This document shows, piece by piece, positions 31,541 to 43,309 of a stretch of DNA of 64,000 nt (position 1 is the stretch's first letter; each line of letters starts with the position of its first letter). This DNA comes from Osmia lignaria lignaria. Its lineage: Eukaryota > Arthropoda > Insecta > Hymenoptera > Megachilidae. Below the pieces are notes generated by a model, which ran no database searches, had not been told where the DNA came from, and saw only the letters and a program-made list of their open reading frames with translations. The position numbers and the translations under genes were made by a program. The DNA lies in NCBI RefSeq assembly GCF_051020975.1, contig NC_135038.1, positions 1,672,001 through 1,736,000 of the forward strand, given 5' to 3'.

Positions 31541-33289
31541 GGGAGACAAGTCTAAGAACAACGGCAGATTTCCCGAAGCCCGAATTACTGGAGGTCTTCC
31601 TTACTGCAAAAGCAAGAGCTCTTGAGAGCGTTGAGCAGTCGACAGCAACGCAACAACCCACTTAACCCCAAGTGAAAGCCAAGGCAACCAGTTAACGACC
31701 TGCTCTAACTACAACTCACGATCAGGCTTCTTCGATCGCGAGGGCAGTTGCGCATGCATATCCGTGTGACTGTTCTCAGGCGGTGCATTTCATAATTTCG
31801 TGTACGAAGTTCCGGTCAATGACCGTCCAAGAAAGACGACGTCTTGTGGACAAACTGTCCTTTTGCAGAAACTGCTACGGCCGCCTTACTACGGCCAACT
31901 GCAAATTAGAACACCGTTGCAAGCAGTGTGGACGGCCACACCACACAATTCTTCACTTGGCTGCAACGCAGCCACAGGCGGCAACATCACCTGCTGAGTC
32001 TCATAAGGAAGCGACAACGTCAACCACTACAACACACGCACAATAAGGCGTCGGTGCAATCGTCGCACAAACAAGCTCAAGCTTAATGGGTCAACGATCC
32101 ATCTCAACCGCCAACACGCAAGATCAATGCTCAAGCTCGCTTGCGACGCACACCGAGCTAACGATGTTAGCAACAGCAAATGCATAAGTTATCTCTTCAT
32201 CTTTTACTTACATCATACAGCTGCTCGTCGACTCCGGTTCGGAGCTCAGCTTTGTTTCTGAAGATCTCGTCGAACAGCTGGGGCTTCAACGCACTCAATC
32301 GTCAATCTCCATCACTGGCATTGATGGCAAAAAATGAACGCAAACTCGAGGTATTGTATTAATCAATTTACAATCTCTTTACAATACTTCGTCAATTTCA
32401 ATGCAAGTTCATATTCTGCGAACATTAACCGCAATTTTGCCATCTTCTGAGGCACCCCAGCAAAACTGGCCACATCTCAATCGTCTCAAGTTGGTAGATC
32501 CTGAGTTTTTCAAACCAAGATTCATTGACGTCATCATCAGTGCCGACAATTATGGACGAGTAATTAAGCCAAATCTAATTAAAAGTTCACCATCAATGCC
32601 AGTCGCCCAGCTCTCAATATTCGGATGGCTCGTCATTGGACCAGCAAGCACATCATCAGCTCGTGCTTATTCATCATTCAACGCGTCAATTTCTCAAGAC
32701 AGCAATGCTGCTTTGCGAGAACTACTAACGAAATTTTGGGTCCAAGAGGAACTTCCATTGGATACAATATCGCAACTCACACCCGATGAACAAGAGTGTG
32801 AAGATCACTTTCGTGCGACGCACAGTCGTGATCCTACTGGGCGATACGTGGTGCGTATTCCTCTCAAATCATCTACTAAAGTCTTGGGCACTTCTTACAG
32901 TACAGCTCGCTCCTGTCTGTGGCGCACGCTTAGCAAGCTCACAACAAATCATAAGTACCGTGAATAATATCAGCGGTTCATGAAGGAATCCGAGGATCTC
33001 AGTCATACGAAGAAGGCTTCTTCAATCTTGCCCAACGACTCTTCAATTTACTATCTTCCACATCACGGAGTTTTCAAGCCTGACAGCTAAACTACAAAGC
33101 TGCGGGTCGTCTTTAATGGCTCGAGTCCAACAACAACTGGATTCTCTGTCAACGACATCATGCACACTGGTGCGAATCTCCTGCTCAACATCTCAGATGT
33201 TTTGCTGTGGATTCGCCATCACAAGTGCATTTTCGCCACAGACATCACAAAAATGTACCGTCAAGTTCGAGTCCGCATTACTCAAGGCC

Positions 33290-33690
33290 ATTGTGCCTTC
33301 TAATCAATCTCAGAGCACATCAATCTCTTTAGACGACCGCAATGTTAGATTATTTGTCTTTCCTAGCTTAGCAAAAATGAATTGTGGAGTTGAGGGACAC
33401 TGGGTGCATTGTATAGAAAAAGGTCTAACTTTGTAACCAGAGTCAATGGGTCTCTGGCCGTATCTAAACTTATAGGCCTGAGTAATAAACACGTTGCAGA
33501 CCCAGGCCGTTATTTTCTTTCTAAAGTGGGCACCGAATTTCCTGCGTTGCATTCGGAGAAAGCTTCACTTCTTAGCTCAGCTTTCATGAATAAAAACGTC
33601 CTTCCGAGCTTATAATAAAGTTCACTTTTAATTTAACATTGTGTGTTTTATTTAGTTTTAAACCCCATAATCTAATACGCAATACCAAAA
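33290..33690. other. Foreign tract replacing the RT catalytic core of BEL copy 1
   Basis: BEL coding similarity stops after MYRQVRV (about 33,275) and restarts at KILGLRWNT (about 33,688). The tract has no poly(A), no inverted ends that I can find and no recognised domain. An insertion joined with a deletion is likely. Confidence 0.6.
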
Positions 33691-36068
33691 TCCTCGGATT
33701 ACGATGGAATACAGCTTCACGTTTACTTCAAAGGCGCACAACAATCTCAATCTCACCAAACGCCTCGTACTATCTGAAGTAGCACAGATATTTGATCCAC
33801 TTGGCTTCTTATCACTAGTCATTATTCGAGCTAAAGTGCTCTTGCAAGAATTATGGCTCCACAATCTCAAATGGGATGATCCACTGCCATCCACGTCACA
33901 ACTCGATGGATCGCGATCAGAGAAGATCTTACAAGTCTGGCCAGACTCTCAATACCTAGGTGGTTCAACACCTACAGCAATTCTACAGTGGAACTACATG
34001 GCTTCTCCGACGTATCTCAATTCGCCATGGCGGAAGTAATATACATTATTGTTATCTCGCCGTCCACAAATCTCAAAGTGACGTCACTCGTGTGTTCCAA
34101 AACAAAGGTAACACCTCTTAAAAAACTGACAATTCCCCGTCTCGAGCTCACAGCTGCTCTGATGCTGGCAAAATTAATGAAATACGTTCAAGCAAATCTC
34201 AACATTGCTACGGACTCTCAACATTGCTACAAATCTCAAACTCAACGGACTCTCAAGTGACACTTACATGGATCAAATCTCACGCATCGCGGTGGAAGGA
34301 CTACATCAAGAATCGTGTGACACAAATTCAAGAAATCACGCAAACTGCACATTGCATTCACATTCCTGGCACATCGAACCTGCTGATTGCGCATCACGAG
34401 GCTTAACAACTGCTCAGCTTGAACAACATAGGCTATGGTGGAGGGGACCACCATGGCTTTCTCAATCACGTGAATCATGGCCTGCACAACACAATTCATC
34501 TGACGACACTTGCCTGCAGGAGTGTCGTCCAGGAATCTCACACGTACTCACGTGTCAAAAACTCGAATACCATTGGCACTTGATTTACAAATACTTTTCA
34601 CTACACAAACTCTTTCATATTACCTCAGCTTGTTTCAGCTTTATCTCCAAACTGAGGAAATCGACAGCACCTTCAATTTTCGTCTCAAATTTGCCAGTTG
34701 ACTTGAAAAAGGCCAAGACGTTCTGGATCAAGGCCACTCAATCGGCCTACTTCTCACACGAGCTCAAGATGATGGTCAACAATCAAACATTGCCTTCATC
34801 TCACGTCTTCAGCCGACTGACGGCCTTCATGGACGATCAAGGTGTCATTCGAGTTGGAGGAAGACTCACAAACGCACCGTTGACCTATGAAGGTAAACAC
34901 CCAGCCATACTTCCACGTCATTCACGTCTGTCTGAATTGATTGTAGATCACTCCCACAAAGCAACGCTTCATAGAGGTACAGAATTCACACTCGCTCACA
35001 TCAGGCAGACTTACTGGATCATCGGTGGACGAGCTCCAGTTAAATCGTACATCCTGCGGTGTGTTGTGCCCATCAACTGATGGGCCAACTACCTCTCTTT
35101 CGAGGTACACCCTCACACCCATTTTCTCACGTAGACTACGCCGGTTCCGTCACACTCAAGACGTGGAAAGGGCGAAGTGCGAAGACACTAAAAGGATGGA
35201 TCTGTGTCTTTGTATGCATGACAACGTCTGCAGTTCATCTCGAATTGGTCACCGACTATTCAACAGATGGCTTCATTGCAACGTACCGACGGTTCGCAGC
35301 AAGAAGAGGCATTCCACACACAATCTACTCCGACTGCGGAACAAACTTCATCGGAGCGGACTTAGCACTGAAATCGGTGTTTGTCGAGGGTTCTCAAGAC
35401 AATCAACGATTAACCAAGCTGTTCGTCAACGACAATACTACTTGGAGTTCCAATCCACCCGCTGCTCCGCACATGGGAGGAAAGTGGGAGGCAGGGGTCA
35501 AATCCGTCAAATACCATCTGAGACGAACGGTGAGTGATACTTTGCTCACCTTTGAAGAATACAATACACTTCTAAACCAGATTGAAGCAACGTTTAATTC
35601 TCGACCACTAGAGCCTCTCACCGATGACCCTGACGATTTCTCAGTGCTCATACTAGCTCACTTCCTCATTGGAAGAGCGATCTCGACATTGCCCGAGCTA
35701 TCTATTGAACAAACTCAACTTTCGCCGAGAGCCAGTTGGCATTTCATACAACAAAAACTGCAACAATTCTGGAAGCACTGGTCAACACAACATCTCCAAC
35801 GGATGCAATCAATCTCGAAGTGGCATCACCCATCCAATAACATCAACGTTGGATCTGTGGTGCTGCTTACTGACGAACGCTTCCTACCATGCAAGTGGCC
35901 TCTTGCTCGAGCACTCGCAGTTCACCCTGGACCAGATGGACTGACGAGGGGCGTCACGATCACGACGGCAACGACAACTCTAACTCGGCCAATTGCGAAG
36001 TTGGCTTTACTTCCTGTTGTAGATACGATCACATCACGATCTTCTACGAGCTGCTGATGGCGGGCAGA

Positions 36069-36370
36069 ATGTTCAAAAATGAACTAATTAAAACCGTCGC
36101 CACGCGGACTGCGGCAACACTCTGCAGCGCGACCGGCAGCCACATCAGATGCCGGTCAGATCGACCAATTAACGCGCTCTACGTCAACGAGAAGAAGCCG
36201 GTTGATCGGCCATTATCGTTCTGTCTCGAATAGCAAGCGCACGTGCATAACGCAGTTCTGTATTTCTTCTTGTAATCTCACGAATTCGCATTAAAATCTC
36301 GACCTTGTGACCGCGTATTAAGTGTCAACGGCCACCGCGAACGCGTGAGTTCATCACCACTAAAATTCCA
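36069..36370 (+). mobile_element. Probable 3' LTR of BEL copy 1 (decayed)
   Basis: A purine-rich GGCGGGCAGAA precedes TGTTC at 36,069, the same arrangement as the polypurine tract and LTR start in copies 2 and 3. The right end is not clear (about 36,355-36,370). No matching 5' LTR is visible. Confidence 0.45.
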
Positions 36371-36382
36371 TGTGAATAATAT

Positions 36383-38150
36383 GGTAATTATGCACAAAAA
36401 GATCCCAGTCGCCGATGACCTTGATCTTGACATATGTTGTCAAGGTCATGACCCTGAGTAACGTTGGCCTTGAAAAAAGTGGCAGTCTTGATCCGTTCAA
36501 AAGTTACGAAGCATTAAACCTTTCGCTTTTTTTCGCGTTTTAACCAACCTTTTCCTATACATATAACCTTTCTTCTATAACTAAACTTCGAACACCGCTT
36601 GATTATAGTACCGACACTGGTCGAAGAAACTATTGTGAAAAAGGGCAATCCAGATGTCTATCGATAGCTGGTGAGAAAGGCGCAGGTGCCTTTTGGTAAA
36701 TTTTAACATGCACATATAGCTTGCCGGTCATAGTGTTGTTGTTTATAAAAGTAGTAGACGGCAAGCGGCAAACATTTTTTCAATTTTGGCATGCGTGGCC
36801 GACCGCCTCACGGCGGTAGGAATATTAAATTTAACCTTACCCAATCTAATCTAATACAAAATTAAATTAGTGAACTTGTTAATCAGTGAATTAGGTTAGA
36901 TTAGGTCAGAATAATATTCCGGCCGCCGCACAGTGGGGTATTTGCCTCTCAAACGCGGTAAAAAGTCATTTTTAGAAAATTATCTCTAAAGTCAAAAAGT
37001 ACTATGAAAATAGTTAATTGAATATTTGGCCCACTATGTAGTATATTTGTTTTTCACATTTATTAATTTTCAACGTGGGTACAGAGGTTCAAAGAAGGCA
37101 ACTCCGTAATTCTTAAAAACTACAACTATTATTTATGCTTTTAATTCTCACTCAATTTAATTAATCTATGATGGGTTTAAACGTGCCAGGTATGTATTTT
37201 AATTGTACCAAGTTTCATTTAATTATCTATAATATTTTCGGAATTATACCGTATTGAATATTTTCCATCTTTATTGTTTATTTTAAAAAAAGTCCCGTGG
37301 AATCCCGCGTTCTATTTGGTATCATTTGAAAGTGCAAAGTCTTGCCTTTAAAATAAAAGAAGAATTAGCTGCTACTAGCTGCTACTCAGGTATCTACAGT
37401 GATTTTTACTATTATTGACACCGATGTTGAGTCATCGGTTTCAACGCCAAACCGATCACTTTTCGACATCACCATCGAAGATTTTGTTCTAAATGAAATA
37501 TGTTGTAGTCCATATGAAATTAGAAGGGGTTTAAGTCATCATTTTGCCGGTTTCGAATTTGTTTAATAATTACAGACCTTCGAAGTTTGCAATTTGCCCA
37601 TTTGGACGAAAACGGGCTTCACTTACGAATTTTTTTCTTAGGAACTGTTTGTCCGATTGAACTAGATTTTTTTTTCTTTTATTCAGAAAGGATTGGGCTA
37701 TTACAAAATAATTTTTTCGATCTGGATAATTAACTTTATAATTTTTTATATCTATACCTTTGTTAAAAAAAACATCCTAATGCGATAACGTTAGACTTAT
37801 TAAAAAATAGAAACTGTAAGCTTTAAAATGGTATTTGTGTCATCAAATTTGGATGAAATTTAGCAATGTTATGACAGTGTGAAGATTGAGCAAATTTTAA
37901 AGTAGTTTTTACCGCGTTTGAGAGGCAAATACCCCACTGTGCGCCGTCAAGCGGCCGGCCACGCAAGTCAAAATTCAAAATCATTGAAATCAGTTAAATT
38001 CGATTTTTTAGTTCACCCGTTATACTCCTTAGGTTACGGCCGCCATAATCTGTTTATATAATTATAAAGCAGCAACTTTACAATTTTTTCTCAGAATGAC
38101 AAAATATTTTCAGCGTTTTAAAATATAATAACTTTCTATTCTACTTACTT
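36383..38150. mobile_element. Outer nest element, copy 2 (inverted), truncated
   Basis: Starts GGTAATTATGCACAAAAAGA at 36,383 and matches the reverse complement of copy 1 as far as the ATTCTACTTACTTCCCGA block near 38,155, where similarity stops before the second TIR. It carries the undisturbed version of both insertion sites seen in copy 1 and is itself interrupted by the Transib-like element at 36,929-37,941. Confidence 0.75.
36929..37941. mobile_element. Transib-like non-autonomous element
   Basis: 1,013 bp with perfect 36 bp TIRs starting CACAGTGGGGTATTTGCCTC. TSD: CGCCG at 36,924-28 and 37,942-46; the homologous empty site in copy 1 (CCGACCGCCGTGAGG at about 26,397-26,412) supports one CGCCG before insertion. 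A 5 bp GC-rich duplication and CACxxTG ends are the Transib signature (family knowledge: Transib is the relative of RAG1). No transposase frame inside; mobilised in trans. Confidence 0.8.
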
Positions 38151-39459
38151 CCCGAAAGAATACATAAGTAAGAATTACATAAGTGTAACATCCCGCAGGA
38201 AGAAGGATAAGAAGAAAAAGAAGGGAAAAAAACATGTAAACATTTTATTTTTATAATTTTTGTAACCGTTTTATGTTTTTTTTGTATTCTACGATTAATT
38301 AATTATAATAATAACGGTCTTTGTGTTTTATAACCATAAAGCTCTTTATTTATTGACGATAACCGTATTTAATTAATAATTATGTTCAATATTCAATCGA
38401 GAATCATTTAATAAAATAGATCGATAATTGTCGCATCGATAAAACCACCGCGTCGATAAAAGATCGACGTTACATAGAGCGCGCGTTTGTTGAAAAAGAG
38501 AGAGATAACAACCGCGCCATAAAAAGAGACAGCAATATAGCACTTCGATTCTGATCGTAGTCTGACGCAAATCTTTGATGCGATTATCATATAGAGTATT
38601 GTAGCTTAATTCTTTTGTCGATAAAACGGCGTAGGTTCCAGACCCAGAGCGCTCTATCATCAGTTCGCAACGGTTGTTCTGGGTGTCAAGTTCGCAACCA
38701 GGCTTAACGAGCGAGCGTAAGCGGACGCTCCTTGAATGCGGCATATCAGCACTCAGCTCTGATGTAGCCAGAAACCGTCCTGCAGTGTTCCCTGTCAAGT
38801 GTAAGAGTTAGGAAGGAGCTGGGCTCATTGAAAGGGGCCTATCAGTCATGGCGAAGATATCCAGAAATTGTTCTGCGGCCGATTGAGCAACCTCCTACAG
38901 TGTCAGGACGGTTCCTAGCCAATTACCGTCAATTAGTTTCTAAATTAGGACTTCCGTTTCCGGTGACTGTGTGCATGGTCAGTGTGAAAAGTGTGCAGAG
39001 GTTTTCAGTGATTAGTAGGAGAAATCTAGAAGTGAAAAGGTGGTGAAGAAGAGTAGTTGATAGAGTTTGCAAGGGGCTGTTGAGGGAGTAGAAAGAGTAG
39101 TGAAGCGAGTAAGTAGGTGAGGAAGAAAATTAAGTGGGAGTTAGTTAAGGTTAGGGTTAGCAGCGAGCACGTGGTTAGGGAGAATAGGTGGCGGGTAACT
39201 AGTGCTGAGCAACACTGGTGGCGCGTAGCGGAGAGCGCGGAAAGTACGTAGGGCGCACGAAAGTTTAAAATAGTTTGGGATAGTCTCGACAGTAAGGAAT
39301 ATTGGGGAAGAAGATGGAAGGAGAATTAATCGAGACAGGTAGGGCAGGGAATGAAGAAACGGAGGGGAGCAAAGTGGAGGAGGGAAAAAGAAGAGGAAGA
39401 CCGACAAAGGTGGAGTGGTTGAGTAGGGGCGGAAGGGGAGTTTCGGGAATATAGAAGAT
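38151..39459. other. No gene recognised; likely includes the LINE 5' leader
   Basis: A TGTAACATCCCGC word at about 38,187 resembles an LTR start but I find no end. An inverted pair AACCGTCCTG/CAGGACGGTT at about 38,772 and 38,903 makes a ~130 bp loop. From about 39,000 the plus strand becomes purine-rich, probably the 5' UTR of the LINE that follows. Confidence 0.4.
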
Positions 39460-40318
39460 ATGTTGATTAAAGGAAAAAGAAAAGAGAGGGGTATGGAAGA
39501 GGAGAAAGGCGGCGGGAAGGAACAGAAGATTTTTAAAAGAAGTAGGAAAGTGGAGAGAACTCCAGAAAAGTTGGGAATAGAGAAATCGGAGTTAGAGAGA
39601 ATGTTAAGAGAGATGAGAGAGGGGATGAGAAAAAATATTGAGGAAGATATAAAGAAATTAGGGAAGGAAATGGAGGAAGGGAGAGAGGAACTGACAAGAC
39701 AGTTGAGTGAGATGAGGGAGAGTTGGGAAAAAGTAAGAGTGGAACTACTGGAGAAGATAGAAGTGTTAGAAAAGAAGGTAGAAAGGCTGGAACGAAAGGA
39801 GAAAGAGAGTCAAGGAATGGGGGAAAACGAGGAGGGGTAGAAAGAGATAGAGAGGAAAATGAGGGGAATTAGTAATAAGGGTAGACAAAAAGGAAAGGGT
39901 AGAGAGAAGAAGCAATATTATAGTAAAAGGAGTGAAGGTGGAAGGAAAGGAGAATAAAAAAGTGATAGAAGAGGTATAGGAGAAAATAGGTGTTAAGGAA
40001 AGAATAGAAGAAGTAAAAAGGGTGGGCAGGTTGAATGGAAACGGAAGAAGTATGATGCTGGTGAAGATGGAGGGAATGGAGGTGAAGAGGAAAGTAATGA
40101 TGGCAAAGAGGGAATTAAATGGGAGACACGAAAGAATAGAAGATGATTTGACTGCGGAAGAGAGAAGGGCAAGATGGAAGATAGAGCGGGAAGCTGAAAA
40201 GGAGAGAAGGAAGGGAAAGAGAGTACAAATAGGATATATGAGGATATGGGTAAACAATAGAATGAGAAGAAGGGATGAAATAGAGGAGAAATGGATAGAG
40301 GAACAGGGAAACGAGTAA
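39460..40318 (+). pseudogene. Purine-rich LINE ORF1: coiled-coil RNA-binding protein
   Basis: First ORF of a LINE on the plus strand, starting at ATG 39,460 (MLIKGKRKERGMEE). Residues ~45-115 form a long Glu/Lys/Arg-rich heptad stretch (LEKKVERLERKEKE), a probable coiled coil for trimer or dimer formation. A TAG at 39,838 ends the first frame. The C-terminal half continues with a shift, including GRSMMLVKMEGMEVKRKVM and RIEDDLTAEERRARW to 40,318, which resembles the RNA-binding C-terminal part of LINE ORF1p. The coding strand is extremely purine-rich. Confidence 0.65.
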
Positions 40319-40391
40319 AGAGGGGTACAAAAGAGAGAGGAGAAGAGGAGTGTTTGAAAAGAAAAGTAGAAGGAAGGATAGGAGATTGTAA

Positions 40392-41937
40392 AAGGTGGCT
40401 TTTTGGAATGTGGTTGGTTGGAAGAATAAAGACACGGAGTTTTAGGAGGGAATCAAAGAATGGGATGTAGTAATAATATGTGAAACGTGGATGGGCAGAA
40501 GGGAATGGGAGATCGTGAAAGGAAGGGCGACGAAAGGGTATGTCTGGGAAGTTCAATATGCAGAGAGGCGAGGAAAGAAGGGAAGAGCGATGGGAGGGAT
40601 GATCATTGGAGTGAAGGAAGGAATTAGAATGAAGAAAGATGAAAAGGAGGGGGAGGAAGAGGGAATAGTAGCACAGAAAGTATGGAATGATGTATGGAAA
40701 ATAATAGGAGTATATGTTACTAAAGATTTGGAGAAGAAGATAGGAAGACTGAGGGAGCGGATGAAGGAAAAGGTGAGGGGGGTAAGGGTCATAGTAGGTG
40801 GGGATTTTAATGCTAGGACGGGTGGACAAGGAGGAAGAATACAAGAAGAGAGAGAAAGAGAAGAAGAGTCTAGAAGATCGAAGGATAAGAAAGTAAATGG
40901 GGAGGGAAAGAGATTGTGTGAGATTTTTGGAGAGTTGGGGTGGCAGATAATGAATGGAGTCATAAAGGACGATGAAGAAGGAGAATTTACGTACACAGGA
41001 AATGGGGAATCGGTGATAGACTATGTAATAGGTAATGGGGAGACTAGGGAAAGAGTGGAAAGGATTGTAGTAGAGGGGAAAGTGGATTCGGATCATCAAC
41101 CAGTGGTGGTATGGATAGAAGGAGGAAAAGGGGAAGAAAGAAAGAATAGGGGGAAGGGAAGAGGGGGGAGAAAGAAAAACGGGTGGTGGACCGAAGAAAG
41201 AAGGGAGGAATTTGCGGAGAAGTATGGGGATAGGGAAGGTAAGGGAAAGGAAATAGATAAAGAATAGGGAGATGTAATAAAGAAAAATAATAGAGGTTTT
41301 AGAAAGGATGGAGAAGAAAAAGGAGAAAAAGGAAGAAAAGGGTGGTGGGGCGAGGAGTGAAGGGAGAAGAAGAAAGAGGTTGAAGAGGAATTGAAAAGAT
41401 GGAAAAGAGAAGGGGGAAGTGGGGAAAGACTTAGGAGGGCGAGAAATAAACTAGGCGCGTTGTGCAAAGAGAAGAAGAGATGGGAAAAAGAGAGATGGAA
41501 GAAAGTGATAGAAGGGGTAAGAACAGAGGGAGAGGTATGGAAGATTGTCAATAGAGGAAGAAAGCGTGAGGAAATTGAGATAGAGGTGTGGGACAACTAC
41601 TTTAGAGGTGTGTTAGGGGGAGTTAATTGGAGGGTTAGAGGAGAGGAGGGAAGAGAGGGAGAGGAGGATGAAGAGGAGGAATTAAGTAGAGAAGAAGTAA
41701 TAAAAAGGTTGAAAGAGGGGAAAGCGACAGGAGAGGACGGGATTCCGAATGAGGTATGGAAGTATGGAGGGGAAGTAATAAGAGAGAGACTATGGGAAAT
41801 ATGTAATTGGGTGTGGAGAGGTCAGGGCTGGCCAGAAGACTGGTCGGAGGGGGTGGTAGTGCCCATAGTCAAGAAAGGAGAAGGAGAACATGTGGAGGAT
41901 TATAGAGGGGTGACACAGACAGCGTATAAAATTGTGA
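40392..41937 (+). pseudogene. Purine-rich LINE ORF2: endonuclease and truncated RT
   Basis: Endonuclease: FWNVVGWKNKD then an early TAG near 40,444; then DVVIICETWMGR, VIVGGDFNARTGG (40,795), FTYTGNGESVIDYVI and VDSDHQPVVVWI (41,080), the expected catalytic Glu, Asp-Asn and SDH motifs. RT: KEGKATGEDGIPNEVWKYGG (41,715) and VVVPIVKKGEGEHVEDYRGV (41,860), ending at TAYKI (about 41,937). The catalytic RT core is missing here. A same-family 3' end lies at 51,572-52,386 in the same orientation. Broken by at least two frame changes. Confidence 0.75.
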
Positions 41938-42454
41938 CGGTTTCGTCCCGCCGGTGTGTGTCGACTCAGTCGTTTGGCCGGGGGTCTAGCCGTGTGAAGT
42001 TGGCCCCCCAATATTAAAAAATTCAAAATTTTCTTTTTGCAAACGTTTGTCGATCGCTTGCCCATTAATGCTCCGTTGGAATTTTCGTTTGCCCCCTTTT
42101 AGTTTAAAAGTTACAAGCAATTCAATTTTGGAAAATCTAAAATCTTTTTGGAAACATTTGCCCACGAATACCCCGTTCGAATTTTTTCCCTCCAGTTAAA
42201 AGAATCATACGCAATTAAATTTAAATAAGATATTATATTCACTCTCGTTGTTCGTTTAGAATAATATTTTTGTATGTCACAAGTTGTTAAAATTTATAAT
42301 GCTGCCGGCATTAGCTTTACCCAAGGTGTACAACGTGAATGTTGCTCGGTTGGATTTACACCTCTTGTGTTTATGTGTGCGTATGTGTGTAGGTGTTTAT
42401 GTGTTGTGTGTGTTTATGCATTTATTTTTTTTTTTTTTTTTTTTTATTATTTTT

Positions 42455-43309
42455 TGTCACGTCCTGTGACGCATTCTTGAAACTTCTATTTCATCACCCA
42501 AATTCTTTAAACTTTTATTGCACCATCCAAATTCATCGTTCCGCAAATTCTGAGTGAGCAACTCAGCCGGGTCGTCGTACGGCGAGAACGCTGACGATCC
42601 GAACGAGGTGGTTCACCCGAATTGCCAAATCAAAATGTCGACCTCGCTCATCAATATAAAATAACGCGACCGGGCCCGCCCGCACGCAGTCAGTTTTTAC
42701 CAGTAGTTCTCATAAGAAGTTCTCATAGGCAGTTCTCATTAGTATAACAAGCGCAGTTCTTATCAGTATATCAAAAACGGTTCATCGACTTATCAATATA
42801 GTACGAAACCGAAGGTATCGCGATCAGACCAGATCATTCCGGCCATCCGTAAATCGTTAAATCCGCGAAGATAATCCGCGAAGTACTGCTCAGAGTTTGA
42901 TACTCTAGAATCTACACGACTCTGCTACGAAGTTCAGGGCTCCGACAGAGCAAGATTCTATAAGACTCAATTGTAAACGTGCGCGAATCAAGAACTGTAC
43001 TAGTAACAAACATACTACGAACAAACATACATTGTGATCGGAAGTGCGTGATATTCACTCGAAACATCTACACCGTTCCAATACCTGGACGACACACTAC
43101 CACAGGTTCCGTCCATAGATAGGTTCTACTCATCCAGCGAAAGGTAAGTGAGAACCTCTATCTACCTGACAACGCAGATTAAATTACATAAAGTACGCCG
43201 AGGACTCGGTGAGAGAGAGAACTCCGCGACTTTACATTTTATTATTCTTTTTTAAATTTTTTATTTATTAAACTTATATATTTAGTGTGAGATTATTAAG
43301 TATCTCTCA
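42455..43309 (+). mobile_element. Solo LTR C inside the protease-gene element
   Basis: 855 bp starting TGTCACGTCCTGTGACGC and ending AGTATCTCTCA, flanked by TTTT on both sides (42,451-54 and 43,310-13; low complexity, so weak). A TATA box TATAAAATAACG lies at 42,655. Three tandem AGTTCTCAT-type units at about 42,703-42,775 lie just downstream. It was inserted within a few bases of the stop codon of the protease-like gene. Confidence 0.6.

Larger units (their letters stand above)
30805..36060 (+). pseudogene. BEL/Pao gag-pol, copy 1, heavily decayed
   Basis: Gag: ITLPTFAGNYEAWPAFSELF and VEKLHYLCSCLQGDA (30,805-31,245). Zinc knuckles: CRNCYGRLTTANCKLEHRCKQC (31,850-31,940). Protease: LLVDSGSELSFVSEDL (about 32,222). 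Protease/RT linker: FGWLVIGPAS. RT start: YYLPHHGVFKPDS, RVVFNGSSPTTTGFS, ATDITKMYRQVRV (to 33,275). The YVDD part is replaced by ~400 bp of unrelated sequence (about 33,290-33,690). It resumes with ILGLRWNT, IFDPLGFL, RNase H pieces (IPRLELTAALML), the integrase zinc region and integrase core with all three catalytic acids: HVDYAGSV, YSDCGTNF and GGKWEAGVKS (35,059-36,057). Many stops and frameshifts. The pieces match copies 2 and 3 in order. Confidence 0.9.

Noticed and set aside
33310..33552. Possible THAP-like fragment in the tract inside BEL copy 1
   Set aside because: Only a vague resemblance of a few residues; the Cys-His pattern is missing.
28907..36383. BEL copy 1 and neighbours as cargo of one huge transposon bounded by the two outer-element copies
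   Set aside because: The terminal ends of both copies face inward toward this segment, so they are the ends of two separate elements. The 25,275 end is the proper partner of 28,907.
38187..38810. LTR beginning TGTAACATCCCGC
   Set aside because: Start looks right, but I found no matching end, poly(A) signal or target duplication.
39993..41099. Long minus-strand open frame (368 codons), Ser/Pro/Phe/Leu-rich
   Set aside because: It is antisense to the purine-rich LINE. A pyrimidine-only strand seldom contains stops, and the plus strand has clear endonuclease motifs.
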